Position numbers and translations under genes: made by a program. Below the pieces are notes generated by a model, which saw only the letters and a list, made by a program, of their open reading frames with translations, ran no database searches and was not told the origin of the DNA. DNA of 64,000 nt from Saxidomus purpurata (lineage: Eukaryota > Mollusca > Bivalvia > Venerida > Veneridae): positions 5,030,456 through 5,094,455 of the forward strand of contig JAFMSR010000012.1 in the NCBI GenBank assembly GCA_022818135.1, given 5' to 3'. The first letter of the stretch is position 1. Each line of letters starts with the position of its first letter. Shown one piece after another: positions 10,401 through 22,727 of the stretch.

Positions 10401-13400
10401 TCTAATTCTTAAATATACCCTTAAGAAAAAGTTTCATGAAAAACCTTGATAACATGCTTGTGAATTTCTTCCTCATTTTAGAAATGTAATTAAATGGAGC
10501 ATTTGTGTTCTTATTTTCGGAGGCAAGTTTTAATCGTCAAAGGAACAAATACGTCCATAATTGAATAATTTGTAGTCATGTGCATGCGTAGATCTAGATC
10601 GTTTGATACATTTCTAACACATTTAAGAATGAAAAACATCTTTTCCTTTTGATAGAAACAAACAGAAACAGAAGTCGGTGTCATTTGCATATAAAAACTC
10701 GTCATAACTGCTGCATTTTTATACTTTAATCAAATAGTTTTATAACATTCATGGACTTTGCTCTATACGCTATTAACAAGATGGCGGTTGTTTTCACCTC
10801 GGACAGCGTTGCTATGCCTGAGCAGGTGCGCGCAACGGTAAATGCCCGGATGTCCGACCTGATCAATATAAAAATCTTGGCTTTGTTGTGATGTCATACT
10901 ACCTGCCCTGGGGGCTAGTCGAAGGACTTTGACGCTAGTATTTCTCATTCTAGCATCAAAGATGATCCTACTGAGTAACCCAACAGGTGTAAGACATAAA
11001 CTGCACTGTGTTTGTTTTCCAAGGTAAACATACTTTTGGGACAAATCATTACAAGACTTATTTATTTATATTAATTTTAGCTTGATTTTGAAGAAAGCAT
11101 GTACATAGCTTACTGAGTCACTCTCGAGTCCACTCCCTGGAAAAACCAGTACTGGAGTCATGAGGAGGTACAGGTGTGATCCTAGTGGGGTTCATACCCA
11201 CAACCTCCTGGATGAGCGACAGACAAGATTGAAGTGTAATCTACCATTTTTCACAATGAGAACTAAGTGTCTTCTCTATATCTACTCAACATTCCATGAA
11301 TTCAGCCTTCATACAACAACACCCATAAAATCCATAACAAATTGTTGGCCATATTTTAAATCGTGCCAAAGCTTGCCGAAAATCATATTTTGTTATGTGA
11401 CTCCTCATCATCTTGAAGCGCATGTAAACATCAAGCATTTTTGTCAAGTTTATTGCAATTTACCCTTCGAAAAAATAACAGACATACAGAAAGATATAAT
11501 CGGTACAGCTCATTAAAAAAGACCTTTAATTTGTCAGCACATAAGTATAATGTTCAATATTATAATTATTGTTTCTTCTGTAGACATTACCGGTAAGCCA
11601 AGTTTATAATCGAAGGTGGTTTTCCCCTCTCGTCACACGCATTAGCGAGAATGAGATTAGCTTCATTTTCAGATATGAAAATAAGGAAATATAATGGTTT
11701 AGTTGGATTCTGAAGCATTGTTGATAAGTAGGTGTTTATTAGCGGCGTCAATAGGATTTATAATGTGTATTTAAGGATTCTGTCGTATTATTACAGAAAA
11801 TTTATGATGCAATATCATATATATGCAGAGTGATAAAAAACAGCCTTATCCTGTTAACTTTGCAAGGCTACAATTCCATAACTAAATATGGTCAACTGAC
11901 ACAATAACAAGACCAATTTTAGTTAGGGAAGCCAGAACTACCTGGGGGCATTTCTTAAATGTGTTCCTTGTTTCACAGGAAATACATTGTTTTTGATGAA
12001 AATAAATGCAACTAAATGAAACTGTGTTGTGATGTGTCAACATAAGTGTTTTAAATCAAATAGTCTATGGTAAAGACCAAGTTTTCGTCTTTAACTAATG
12101 GAGAAAAGAAGGGGATCTATTAATCCGATTGGCTAACTGGCCAGATCCCCTTCTTTTGACGTCACAGCAAAGCCAAGATTTTTACCTCAGACAGGCTATT
12201 TACTGCAATCGGGTGATGTGCTCAGCCTGATCAAGCATATAAACAACATACACTGAATTCGTTAGGTACACTTCATGTCAGTGGCTGGTCACAGGATGAC
12301 ATTTGCATTTTGACAATTAAGCTCTTAAAAGTCAGAAGAATCATCATGAATAGAGCTTAAAAAGTGTTTGCATCAAAAAATCTTACTTTCAACATTCTGT
12401 TTTGTCAGTTAATACAGATATCTCTACATTTTTAATGAACTGTGTATTTAACAAAATCAAAAATTTCAGTGAGAGTAAATGTAAACTAGAGGTAATGGTA
12501 ATCGCATAAATTGACATGTTAGGTATTTTTCCTTGAATGCAAGTGATGGATACAATAATATCGATGTCTGTTTGATTTTAGTGGCAGTAATTCAGTGTAC
12601 GAGATAATATATGTTCAGACTCTACAGGCTAAATTATGTGTTTGTTTTTGTCTGTTTCAGAGGAGTTCTTTGACAACGTTTTCTCACAGTTGACAGAGGA
12701 GGCATTTGATGTCTGCCAGAGTCCTAAAATTAGTCCCATCATTGAAACACTTGTGACGAAAGCCTCATCCAGACATATAAAGTCACTTGTGGAAGTTTTT
12801 TCCAAGGACTGGTCAGCCATTTGTCATCATAAATGTTCAAGTCACGTGCTTCAAAAAGTTTTGATGGTTTTACCAAAGTTCATAAGACAGACGGTAACGA
12901 GCTTTGACTTCGAGAATGAAGAGAAGGACGATTCTGTAGAAGGGTCGTTAATCGGAGCTGTCGTACAATTGATCGGATTTGTTGGAGAAAATATTGAAGA
13001 CAGCGTAAAAGACACACATGTATCGCATATATTTAGAGCTCTGCTGCAAGTTATTGGAGGAACTTGTGTTGGTGAAAAGGTACTGAAAAGCCGCACATGT
13101 AGAAACTTCGCCAAGAACTTCAAGAAAGAAGATGGTACGTATATAAAACTGTTTTAAGGAATTCAGATTTTTTATATATATTCTTTAATTTTGGACCCAG
13201 AAAATGTTTTTTAAATCAAACATATAGGCTGAAAAGTAACACTTTTCAATTTTGTTTTGCAGGAGTCTCAGTTTGGAGCAGGTAACCTGCTTGAAATATA
13301 TAAATACTTTTAATATGCAACCTATTTGATAAGTCATAGATTTTGAGCAGTGAGTAAATTTACTCTTTTTTGCATTATAAAATCATGAATCAATCAAATT

Positions 13401-16400
13401 TTGCTTAAATAAAACCAAACAATGGCAAAAGCATGAGCCTTGAATTTCCAAATTACTCTTGTAATTATGACCATATACAATAAAATCCCTGGTTGCATTT
13501 TTTAAAGTTGTTATTTTGCCTAAGGACACTACCACTACATGGCCATTGGTGAGGATCGAACCCGGGACCTTTGGATCCTGAGGCCATCGCACAACCGCTG
13601 CACCAAAGCGGCTCATTTGAAATTTGTAGACTGAATAGCAAGCAGTGAAGATCATGATTAGATTAGGCTGATCATGATCTGCACTATAGGCAAAGGGGCG
13701 AGTGTTACTATATAATAGGTAAGAGTTAACACTGAACTTGTATCTAATCTACTATCATACATGTCTTCACATTTCATATATTTGTTTTACAGATGCAGAT
13801 TTTGGACAGGTGCCAGTGGTCACATTCACCAATTACAAAATACCAGAATTTTTCCATAGCCAGTTGAAAAAATTCTACAAAGACATCTTTGCACTGGAGA
13901 ACTTTGGAGGTTTGTTATTTATCAGTCATCATCCTCTCAAGTAGAAACTTGAAGCTGTTTAGAAAATTTTAATAGGTATTTGATGATAATATTTAACTTA
14001 GTGATTGATTCCTATGAATTAGCTAAGGCATCAAAAGAATTTTCTATGGTTTGGAAATTTGTACTTGCCTCATGATTGCGAAGGCAAAAAAAGTGGTTTG
14101 CTTCAGGCCAAAAAAAAAAAAGTTTTATTGGCTTAAAAAGTTCTATTCTTTTTCCACACTGGAGAGTAATGGTTTATCATTTGATGATCAAGCATTATTT
14201 AAAAGTGAAGAGCAAAACAATGGGGTAGGTAGGGTGACTGGATTTGCAGTATGAATTTAAATATGGCCTTGCCTACATGGAAAAGAACTAGAATACTAAG
14301 GAATAACAATGTCCTGATTGTCGTCAAAATGCCGTAATGAATGCTTACTGCCTAACTGGGTAAGTTTAACTACTATTGAACTATTGGAGCCGGAAACTGT
14401 TTACATGAAGGTACCAGCCAGTAGTGTATTTGAAAATTAATTCTAACTGATTGGCACCACAGAGTGGTAAGAATCTGTCACATGGTTATATTTAAAGTAT
14501 TATCCTGTGGATGAACGTAAATATATGTACAAGTCAAATGGGTTGAAATGTGGCTCGCAGCCATGCCACTCCCACAATGAAATGATTAGATGGTGTTTTG
14601 TCTCTAAGCTGAATTTAGGTTGACATAGTAAACATTTACAGTCATACCTTTGCTAAAGACCACCTCCGGACCACCACCAAATAAAAACTTATCACGTGAA
14701 TAAAGACCAGCATTGAAAACAGTGCACTATTTGCACGCTGCATCTTACCTAAAACGCCTGTGAATGAACACCGCAGACCTAGTAACAAAGATCAGTGTTT
14801 TGATTTCCCACAAGTGGTCTTTATTCAGGTTTTACTGTACTCTTGGGGAAAGGGTTTGTAGCAATAAAGAAAAGGGGTAATTGACCTATTCTAAGTAGTT
14901 GAAATAAATTTGAAAACAGAGCAAATACCACAGTGAGAATCTTTGGCTATCTATTTTGTTACTTTACAGTGTACCTGACGGACAGCAATGCCAGCCCAGT
15001 GATACAGACATTACTCCTTGTTCTTCATAAAGTTGACATTGACCTTTGTCAAAAGGTCATCCATAAGGTCATTAAAGCTTCAAGAATAAACGATACAGCT
15101 GAAAGTGTTAAGTATGCACTTCTCAACATTTCATACATGTACATCATTCTTAACAATCTCTGGTTGGCCTTCACAAAGTGGTCAAGTTGTCCATCACCAA
15201 ACTTCTTACTGAAAAAGAGTGATGGGTTCAAGCCCTACTACCTACCTGTCTCTTTCTGTGAACAAATTGGCAGTTTCTTATAGAGTATGGTAGTCACATG
15301 ATGGTCACTTCCTGGAAGGTAAACTGCCAGTCTGTATATAAATGGAATGCTGCAAAAACTGAAGCTGTTTAGTTTATAGCATTAACTGTATGCTTAGATA
15401 GCATTGATATATGCCTTTGATCTTAAAGTGATAATACCCTTCATGCAACCATCACAATTTTAAGAAAAACATATACTTATGGTTTATACTCATATAAAAA
15501 TGAATATAATCAAAGTTTTTTTCTAAAGTACAATTTGTATATGTAAATTTATAACATCAATATTTGTACGGAACATAGTGAAAGTCTGATTTTAACTTTC
15601 TGGTTTAAAACTTAAAATGACTTGCATGTTTTCAAAGCATTCACAATGTTTTAAGCATCTCACCTCGCTATATAATACAGTATGGCAATTTTGAACAGTG
15701 TGTTAAACAAAGTTATACATTTACAGCATTCCTCCTGTAGCAGTTGACAGTGTGGGTTCATTTCTTGTAGAGCTGATTGTCTCCCTTAGCTCAGAGAAGT
15801 TGTATAGAGAACTCTTCAGAAAGCTCTTCAAAGGGAAGCTACTCCAGTTTGCCACACACCCATGTGCTAATTTTGTACTACAGAAGCTTATCAAAAACTG
15901 CCCAGATGAGGATATGGTACTTTCATCTTATATTTATAATATGCTGCAGGGGCGAACAATAACCTTGCTAAATTCTTAAAAAAGACTTGTCCATCTTGCA
16001 GCAATATTAACTTTTTAAAGTGGTAATTGGGGCTCACTGAAAATTTATTGACTGAATAACAAACAGTGCAGGTCATGATCAGACTACACAGACATGTATG
16101 CAGATGGATCATAATCTCCACTAGTTACAAAAGCAGAATCAAGTGCCAGCGAGGGTAAGAATCAAATACCACAATAAATGACACTTTAATGTGCTCTATT
16201 TGTATATCAGGATAAATTTGAATGCAAATAAAACAAGGGACTTTTTTATTTTGCTAAGGCACAACATTATCTGCATGTTCCAGATTATGTTGAAAATACC
16301 AATACAATGAAATTAAAAGAAAGCACTGTGAAAAAATGTTGAGACATTTCTTAAAACTTTTTGAAATTTGATGATTTAACATTTGTTGCAGTTGATGAAA

Positions 16401-19400
16401 TTACAAGAAGAGCTAGAAGAGTTTGTGGTAGACATTCTGAGAGGACAGTATTATGGTGTCTTGGTAGCCCTGGCAGGGACATGTGAAAGATTGGGATGCG
16501 CACAAGAAAAGTTTATTCAAGTAAGAATGGTTGTTGTTGTAGTGTGAAGTCTGTTTCAACCGTATTGCAGTCATTTTTACAGGCAGGCAGTTTACTTAGC
16601 CATTGTTCCTGGGAATAACCAGTCCTTGACTCATATCCTCTGTAAAAAATTGCCAACTGTCTCACATAAAGAGACATGGTCAGTAGCAGTGCTCGAACCC
16701 ATGACCCTCGATCTCCACCTCAGAGTCAGGAACTCGAACCACTAGACCATGGAGGCGGACCTAAGTAAGATTTAATGGATGATTAATATAGTTTGATAGG
16801 TCTTTGTTAGTCTTATACCTGCTGTAAATAGGAATGTGAATACAGAAATTGTGTGTCTATTGGTTAACCTATCCCTTCATCTATTTGTCTATCCATTGCT
16901 GTTGATTCTGACAGGCCAGATATCAAAGCTTCTGTACTGATGTACAGTTTCTGCAAAAGTTGGGGATGGTGGCTCAATGCTCATTTTTAAAAAGACTTCT
17001 GTACCATAACATTTGAGACTTATGTTAGAATTGTAATAAGATCTTTTTAGCCTACCTGAGCATATATGCTAAGGTGATCTATTGTGACCACTTACCATTT
17101 GGTATCTGTCATCTGTCTGTCCACCGTTTCTTGAAACAACTAGATGCAAGCTACATGGACAAAATTTGGCATAGATGTTTCTTGAATGTGCCCCATGAAA
17201 ATTGTTCTGTCATGTTATTACAACCAAGGAGAAAAAATACTTTAAAAGGACTTTGGGGAAAACCCTTAGGCCAAGTAGCTTTTATAATTATGTAGCATTG
17301 TCTTGTGGTATTCTATTTAGTTTGTTCAAATAATGACATTGGTGTCAAAATTGACTCTGTGCAAAGGCTACAATTGCTTACATAGGCTAATGCAACAGGA
17401 AATTTAAAGAACTTCTAATCAGAAACCTGTGGCTGGATTTCAGAATAATTTCAAAGAAATGTTTCTTGGGTGACCCTCTTCCAAGCTAGTTAAAGTCATG
17501 TTGTTTCTGTCATTTTAGCTCATTTATGCCGGGGTGAACTTTTACTATTAGGATCACTCACTGTCGGGAGTCGAGCCTACGTTGTCCCATCAGTTCACCA
17601 TTTCCTTCAGATGACATCTTTTCTGAAACCACCTGTCAGGAATGTCCCTTGCATGAAGCTCAAGCAAAAGTGTTAAAACAATTCAATTCCATGCAGAACT
17701 CTAGTTGCTATGGCAACAAATAAGAAAACTTTTGTTTTATAAACTTTTATAGGGACTTTTACAAGGTAGGGGGAGTCATGTTTTGCTGCCTGAAGAAAAA
17801 TCCATTGTGAAAATTAAGCATTTATAATCTCTTTTGATGTTACAGATGATGCTGACAGGGATACACTGTGAGGAAGAAGACAGACGGGGAAAGTTTGCTC
17901 TGCTGCTGGCTTATATGACAACATATGAAAGTTTCACAGAAGTAAGTATTTCCTGAACCCTATCCGGGAATGGGTTGATACCAACTTGCTTTAGGCGGAT
18001 AGCACGAATTTCAAACTTATTAATTTATTCATCATTTCAAAGTCGCTACCCATGATGCAGATAGCATATCAGTTGTTGATGCCTGCACAGAGGCTCCCAT
18101 GCCTTTGCCAAACGTTGTTGTTGTTGTTGTACAAGTTTAACGCTCATTTCAACCATATAACATTCATTTTTACAGGGGGGGGGCCGAGCCAGTACTAGAT
18201 CCCTATCCTCCGTAAGAAACTGCCAACTGTCACATCAGGTGACATTGTCGGTAGCAGGGCTCAAACCCTACACCCTGTGAGAGGTTACAAAGGTTTCAAG
18301 CCAGTAAGTCTTGGTTGGACAGTAGAATTTACAGTTGTCAATCTTTTGAGTCCTTTTATATTTGGCAAGGATTCGCCTTTTCAAGTTATTGGCATTATTA
18401 CAGTATAGAACATAGTAAACTAAAGCGCAGTTTTCATTTCTCTTACAGGGAGTTTCAAGGCAAGTGACCTTGATTGGGATTTCCCTGTTACTGCATGGGA
18501 ATATAGGTCATATTCACATGACACTGTTTCAAAGTGTGTTACATGCGAGTCAACAAAGCATGGAACCGCTCAGCAATGAATTTGTCATGTGACCCTTGTG
18601 GAAGTCATGTGATCGAGTACAGGATATTCCTAAGAGTTAGGTTTACAGTAAATAGATAGGACAAAAGCAGGTGTTAAAACATCACTGAATAAATTAAAGG
18701 TACAATACTGTAGTTACTAAATTGATTTTGATAGTTCAGGTCTAGCCATGTATTGAGCCTTACCTTTCTGCTTATGCTTATGAGTTACAATGGTCTATGT
18801 ACAACAAATTTGAAACTACACAATGGAATTTATAGTTCTCATCGGGAGTTTCCAGGAAAGTGCACTAGCATGGTTCTCTACTGAAGCATATGCTCAATTT
18901 CTCAAAATTTTACACAGCTACAAAGCATGGAACCAGCTCAGCTAATGAAGTAGTGCCCTTGCTGGAAGTCCTGAAGGTGGTGGAACAGTATTTCGTGCTA
19001 CAGTAGAAGATAGCAAAAGAAACTTTAGTGAATAAATTACAGGTAGTTGCTTCAAATTGATATGTTCAGGTCAAGCTGTTTGGATAACTCACCTTCTGCT
19101 TATGTCCTTACCACAATTTCTTTGGATACCATCAGGAATTTGAAATTACACGGGATTGAATATATAAGTTGATAACTTGTTTCACAACTCCATCTAAATC
19201 CATAAATTTTCACAAGTATAAAAATTAACACAGCTTCCAGTGAGTTTAGCTCATTTCACTAAATTAAATATCTTTATTATGTTTAACTTTTAGAAAATTC
19301 CCTCACAAACAATTGGTCATAGAAAAAGGCTCTTCTATGACCATCAACCAAGATTTTTGAAGTGATATAATTTAATTACAGACTTTCCATCCTAGCACAC

Positions 19401-21038
19401 TTCTATTGTAACGTTGATTCCAAATGGTAACATGCTTTTAATTTATGACAATAAAATAATGTATCAATTCTCTGAAATTGAAAGATTTTATATCATCACA
19501 TTTCAGTACATTGTGCGTTAGAAAAGGTTTATTTCGTTTGACATTTGCAACACTAAGATTTTAAACAATTCTATCAGCAATGGCTAACATCATCACCATT
19601 AAAAGAAAATGCAACTATTGAGAACTGCATATACCGATACAAGTATCCAAAATTTGCAAATCTGTATTGAAGGTATGTAAACTATGAAAACTCCTTCCTT
19701 TTAGTGAATGAAGTTGCGGAACAAAGGTTCACAGAATTTTCCAGTTTAAGTAATTAAGTTCCCTGAATGCTCATCATTCAGATGCTGCCCTCTATTCAAT
19801 GTTTGTGTTTCACGAACTGCTTAGATTTCCTATTTTTTTCTGTTAATATATTTTTAAAAAACAAGTCTAGATAAAAGTACAACAGAATTCTTCCTTTTCT
19901 TTTCAGGACCAGTTCATAACCTTAGCGTGTGATAAAAATGGCAGCAGGACCCTGGAGGCAATCTGGAGAAACGTTTCCCTGAAGCAGAAGACGCTGATCG
20001 CAACGTGCTTGTGTATACGGGAGGAACGAATACGGTCAGATAGATTCGGATCGTTCATACACAGAAACTTTGCTTTGTTTCATTTCAAAAAGAGAAGAAA
20101 TGATTGGATATCCATACAACAGAACGATCAGAAAAAACGGAAGATGTTTAAGGATGTGTTAGACATAGGTAATAATGCTCCGACACTGTCTAGTTGCTAT
20201 GTCCACCTTGTTTAGCGCTGCAAGATTTATTTTCCCTTCTTTTTCTGATTTTAGTGGATAACAGTTTGATTCATTTAAAGGTCTGAGTGTATTTCACGGA
20301 GAGAGCACCCAAAATGATTATTTCCACAAGTGGTTCTGTCACTGCTTTAGCTGTTAAAATGAAGTATGTTATGACTAATAATCGGTCTGTGTTTTTCATG
20401 CTCAACTATTTTCGATTTTTTTTTATTGTCACAGTATATATACTAAACGAAACTTCTAACGCACCACCTGCCTTTTTCCTTCTTTATTTAATTATCAACC
20501 TTTCCAATATGTACCAGCCAATTTTTAGCTATTGGTGCACAAAAGCTATCATGTTTTGCATTTATGAAGACACTGGGTAGATACTTTTGTTACATGAATT
20601 TCAAAAGGATCAAGTGGTTCAAATTATATGGCAGAGAATTTTAATTTAACGTTTAAACCTCCGTAGACTTAACATGGGTTATTGCTTTGATGCTCGTTGG
20701 GACACCACTCTTAAACTTCTCTTTCATATGAAATTTGTATCACTTGATCATTTTGAAATTCATGTAACGGAAATATTTACCCACTGTCTTCATAAATGCA
20801 ATCATGATAGCTTTTGTGCATCGATAGCTAAAAATAAGCTGGCAGATATTGGAAGGTTTTAAAATTAAATAAGGAAGGAAAAAGGCAGGTGGTGCGTAAG
20901 AAGTTTCGTTAAGTATATTATATATCTTTATATCTTTCAAGAATTATTTGAGTTACCATGGCAACCAAACACTTGCATTTTATTTCAGGTGAACCCTCAA
21001 AAAAGAAGAAAAAGAAGTTTAATCAGGAGAAAACATGA
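7465..21038 (+). CDS. NOP9: NOP9, Pumilio-repeat nucleolar protein (exon 8 disrupted as read)
   Basis: Coding exons are 7465-7600, 12661-13134, 13793-13909, 14970-15111, 15727-15916, 16392-16520, 17846-17941, 18449-18699, 19907-20168 and 20989-21038. Exons 1-7 join in phase over 428 codons; exons 9-10 add 103 codons and a TGA. Pumilio-like helical repeats are visible (CHHKCSSHVLQKVL, FATHPCANFVLQKLI, ACDKNGSRTLEAIW), and the tail matches NOP9 (FGSFIHRNFALFHFKKRRNDW) before a KKKKKK nuclear/nucleolar signal. NOP9 binds pre-rRNA near the ITS1/20S region and is needed for small-subunit maturation. Exon 8 begins open (GVSRQVTLIGISLLLHG) but reaches a stop; the expected Pumilio motif (SCDPCGSHVIE) appears in another frame. 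The total without damage would be about 600 residues, close to human NOP9. Either the assembly has indels there or the gene is damaged. Confidence 0.88.
7850..9028. mobile_element. Foldback-like element with repeated GGTACGAGTTGACT ends
   Basis: The left end (7850-7945) has several copies of GTCAACTCGACC and CTCGTACC. The right end (about 8932-9026) has five copies of the inverse, GGTACGAGTTGACT, with spacers. The middle has two ~180-bp tandem copies (about 8580-8770 and 8771-8945), each with TTGCAAAA, TCTATTCATTTCTT and AATTTTGCAAAAT. The end structure resembles foldback transposons with subrepeated inverted termini. It is located in NOP9 intron 1 and has no coding capacity. Confidence 0.6.
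9029..10319. other. NOP9 intron 1, no feature seen
   Basis: AT-rich intronic DNA. Short open frames here lack splice borders and recognisable domains. Confidence 0.4.
10321..10347. repeat. Poly-G run
   Basis: An uninterrupted run of about 27 G residues in NOP9 intron 1. It could be a real homopolymer or a sequencing/consensus artefact. Confidence 0.8.
11050..11245 (-). mobile_element. tRNA-derived SINE (family A)
   Basis: Read on the minus strand it has a tRNA-like head with a B-box-like GTGGGTATGAACCCCAC. The body includes CACCTGTACCTCCTCATG, CCAGTACTGGTTTTTCCAGG and GGACTCGAGAGTGACTC. It ends in an A-rich tail. The same order occurs on the plus strand at 32922-33110, which establishes a family. 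Located in NOP9 intron 1. Confidence 0.75.
12104..12157. repeat. Perfect 15-bp hairpin
   Basis: AAAAGAAGGGGATCT at 12104-12118 is exactly inverted at 12143-12157, with a 24-base loop. A CRE-like GACGTCAC follows. It is probably the core of a short palindromic element in NOP9 intron 1. Confidence 0.6.
13495..13618 (-). mobile_element. tRNA-derived SINE (family B)
   Basis: On the minus strand the head reads as a tRNA-like GGTGCAGCGGTTGTGCGATG (A-box region) and a near-perfect B box, GGTTCGATCC, followed by GTAGTGTCCTTAGGCAAAAT. Located in NOP9 intron 2. It is not a functional tRNA: no cloverleaf pairing extends to a proper acceptor stem. Confidence 0.6.
13619..13725. repeat. CATGATC palindromic repeat, partial copy
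   Basis: Carries GACTGAATAGCAAGCAGTG, two ATCATGATC-type motifs in opposite orientation and CTGCACTATAGGCAAAGG. It belongs to the same dispersed family as 15963-16155, 30672-30800, 49196-49400 and 50955-51115. Confidence 0.5.
14639..14837. mobile_element. 199-bp MITE with TA target duplication
   Basis: Ends are CAGTCATACC and, inverted, CAGTAAAACCTG, flanked by TA on both sides, as for Tc1/mariner-superfamily elements. The interior repeats TAAAGACCAC/GTGGTCTTTA motifs. A better conserved relative lies at 29904-30082. Located in NOP9 intron 3. Confidence 0.6.
15963..16155. repeat. CATGATC palindromic repeat, reverse copy
   Basis: Contains GACTTGTCCATCTTGC, CTCACTGAAAATTTATTGAC, CAAACAGTGCAGGTCATGATCAG and a terminal GCGAGGGTAAG. 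Motif order is the inverse of the copy at 49196-49400. Located in NOP9 intron 5. Confidence 0.55.
16545..16762 (-). mobile_element. tRNA-derived SINE (family C)
   Basis: On the minus strand the head reads CCTCCATGGTCTAGTGGTTC (A box) and later GGGTTCGAGCACTGC (B box). The body carries TCTTTATGTGAGACAGTTGG and CAGAGGATATGAGTCA, and the tail is AC/AA rich. Related but diverged sequence occurs at 18118-18300. Located in NOP9 intron 6. Confidence 0.65.
18118..18300 (-). mobile_element. Degenerate family C SINE
   Basis: Shares with 16545-16762 the order GTTGTTGTTG, CATTTTTACAGG, CTATCCTCCGTAAGAAA, CTGCCAACTGTC and GTAGCAGGGCTCAAACCC (inverse of the B box). The tRNA-like head is eroded. Located in NOP9 intron 7. 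Confidence 0.5.
18430..19180 (+). repeat. Tandem duplication of NOP9 exon 8 and flanking intron
   Basis: Unit 1 (about 18430-18825) and unit 2 (about 18826-19180) align throughout. Both have GGGAGTTTC.AGG at the exon start, CAAAGCATGGAACC, CTTG(T/C)TGGAAGTC, GTGAATAAATTA-like ends with a GT donor, then TTCAGGTC and CTTCTGCTTATG in the intron. Unit 1 keeps the acceptor (CTCTTACAG); unit 2 has lost the AG (CTCATCG). Both copies are frame-disrupted around the Pumilio motif. Confidence 0.75.
20438..20921. mobile_element. Long-inverted-repeat foldback element in NOP9 intron 9
   Basis: The left arm (about 20438-20620: AACGAAACTTCTAACGCACC, GCCTTTTTCCTTCTTTATTT, GGTGCACAAAAGCTATCAT, TTACATGAATTTC) is inverted in the right arm (about 20735-20921) with modest divergence. 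Arms are about 180 bp with a spacer of about 115 bp. A single arm occurs separately at about 35935-36075. No coding capacity. Confidence 0.7.
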
Positions 21039-22090
21039 AGAATTAAGGTGTTCCACGAAGAGTCATTGTTTCATTGAAGCCCTTTCTGTCCAGCTGACAG
21101 CGGGCTTACCAGAAGTCAACGACCCTTACTGTACTTTTGATGCGGGCATGTGATGGCTACTAGTGAAATGTCTGTAACAAATTGTTCAGCTTTCCTTCGG
21201 CATCAACGGACTACTCATTCGTGCCTAGTGTCTTCTAAAATATACCTTTTTCAAGCAGCTGCGACCCAAAGCAGACGACAAATACAATGTCGTCTGATCA
21301 AGATTTAAAATTAAATTGTTGGCCTTTTTTATCACAATTCTACAAAGACCCCTATTCAAAGAAATAGATTTGTCCAAACTGGAAGTCAGAAGATCCCATT
21401 GTGAAAATTTAGGGGTAATTTGGTTATTAACTGTGTAAAATAGTGCAGCATGAAACAAATGAGCATGGATTGAAACTTTGTAATGTGTGGACTAAGAAAC
21501 TTTCTAACCAATGATGATCTAAGAAACTATATAGTTGGATGTATAGAACCATCACAAGTTGTGGATGAAGTAAGAAACACTTAATCAGTGGACAAACTTC
21601 ACAACGAGTAAGAACTTTATAACCAGTGGATGAACAGTCTGAAGAAATTTCATTAATATAAAATTACTGGCATATTTTTGTGAATTAAGATGGAAAAAGT
21701 AATTTGGAAGCCAAAACACTTCTACTTTTTATCCAAAACCGCACCCACATGCCTGTCCAAAAGGCTCTTATGGTACATATAATGAATGTTTGCCATTAAC
21801 ATGGTACAAAAAGATTTCCTGTAATATTTGCTTTATGATGTGAAATAGCAAAGCAAATACATTAAAAATATTCTACAACTAACAGATTACTGTAGTCTTT
21901 TACTGGCACTATGCCAAGGAAGACATCAATTTTGTCTTAATTTAGATCAACTTTCATAGTTCAACAACTTACAGTATTAAGTAACAACTGATTGCATACT
22001 TCTTGTGTAGTGATATTTGTTGCCGTATCTTATTGTTTTATTAAACTGAATGTTACAAAACTGACTGAAATAAAGTCCTGATAAAAAAAA
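21039..22090 (+). other. NOP9 3' UTR and poly(A) signal
   Basis: A roughly 1-kb stretch after the NOP9 stop has no competing gene. AATAAA at 22069-22074 is followed shortly by an A run (22082-22091), a plausible cleavage region. The assignment of the whole stretch as UTR is inferred. Confidence 0.45.
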
Positions 22091-22727
22091 ACACCTCCAC
22101 TCAACAATATTACGAGGCCCTTTACTTTTGTATCTGTAGATAAAAGAAGGATATAAAGTAGGTAGTAGATGTGGAGAGGCATTCTTTAAGAATTCTGTTC
22201 AGATCAAGGTAATGTGGTCAGGTCGAAGTAACATGGTAAGGTTTAAGGCCAAAGTTTGTTCCAAAATGTTATTTCTGATGGGTAACTTCAGTCAAGAAAC
22301 TTAATACATAGCACACACAGGCTGAAAAATTAGAATTGCATTGTTGACAAGGTACCACTTTAAAATTAAGGGTCAAAAGTCATGTTTAAATAATACTGTG
22401 TGATTGATAACCGGTAACCATTTTCAATATTTAATGTCTTGATTGATTATAGTTCTTTTCAGTTTTGTACACCTGTTCTTAGAGATCTGTATAACTTTTA
22501 AGAGACGAACCACATCATCATGAAATCTTGTTACAAAATTAAATGTACTGCACTAAGTGTAAATTGTAAAGTACCATATTTGCATTGTAGCAGACAGATG
22601 CATGTTGTTTCTTAACATGTATTTATATATTTCAAACAATTATTAAAAAAGCTTCCTCTACTATGTAATAACAAGTGATTCTTTTATTTCATTGGATAGT
22701 TTTATAAAGCTGTATTCTTTAGAAAAA

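Noticed and set aside
10763..11044. 93-codon minus-strand frame in NOP9 intron 1
   Set aside because: Lies in GC-richer dispersed-repeat DNA next to a SINE; no domain or splice support.
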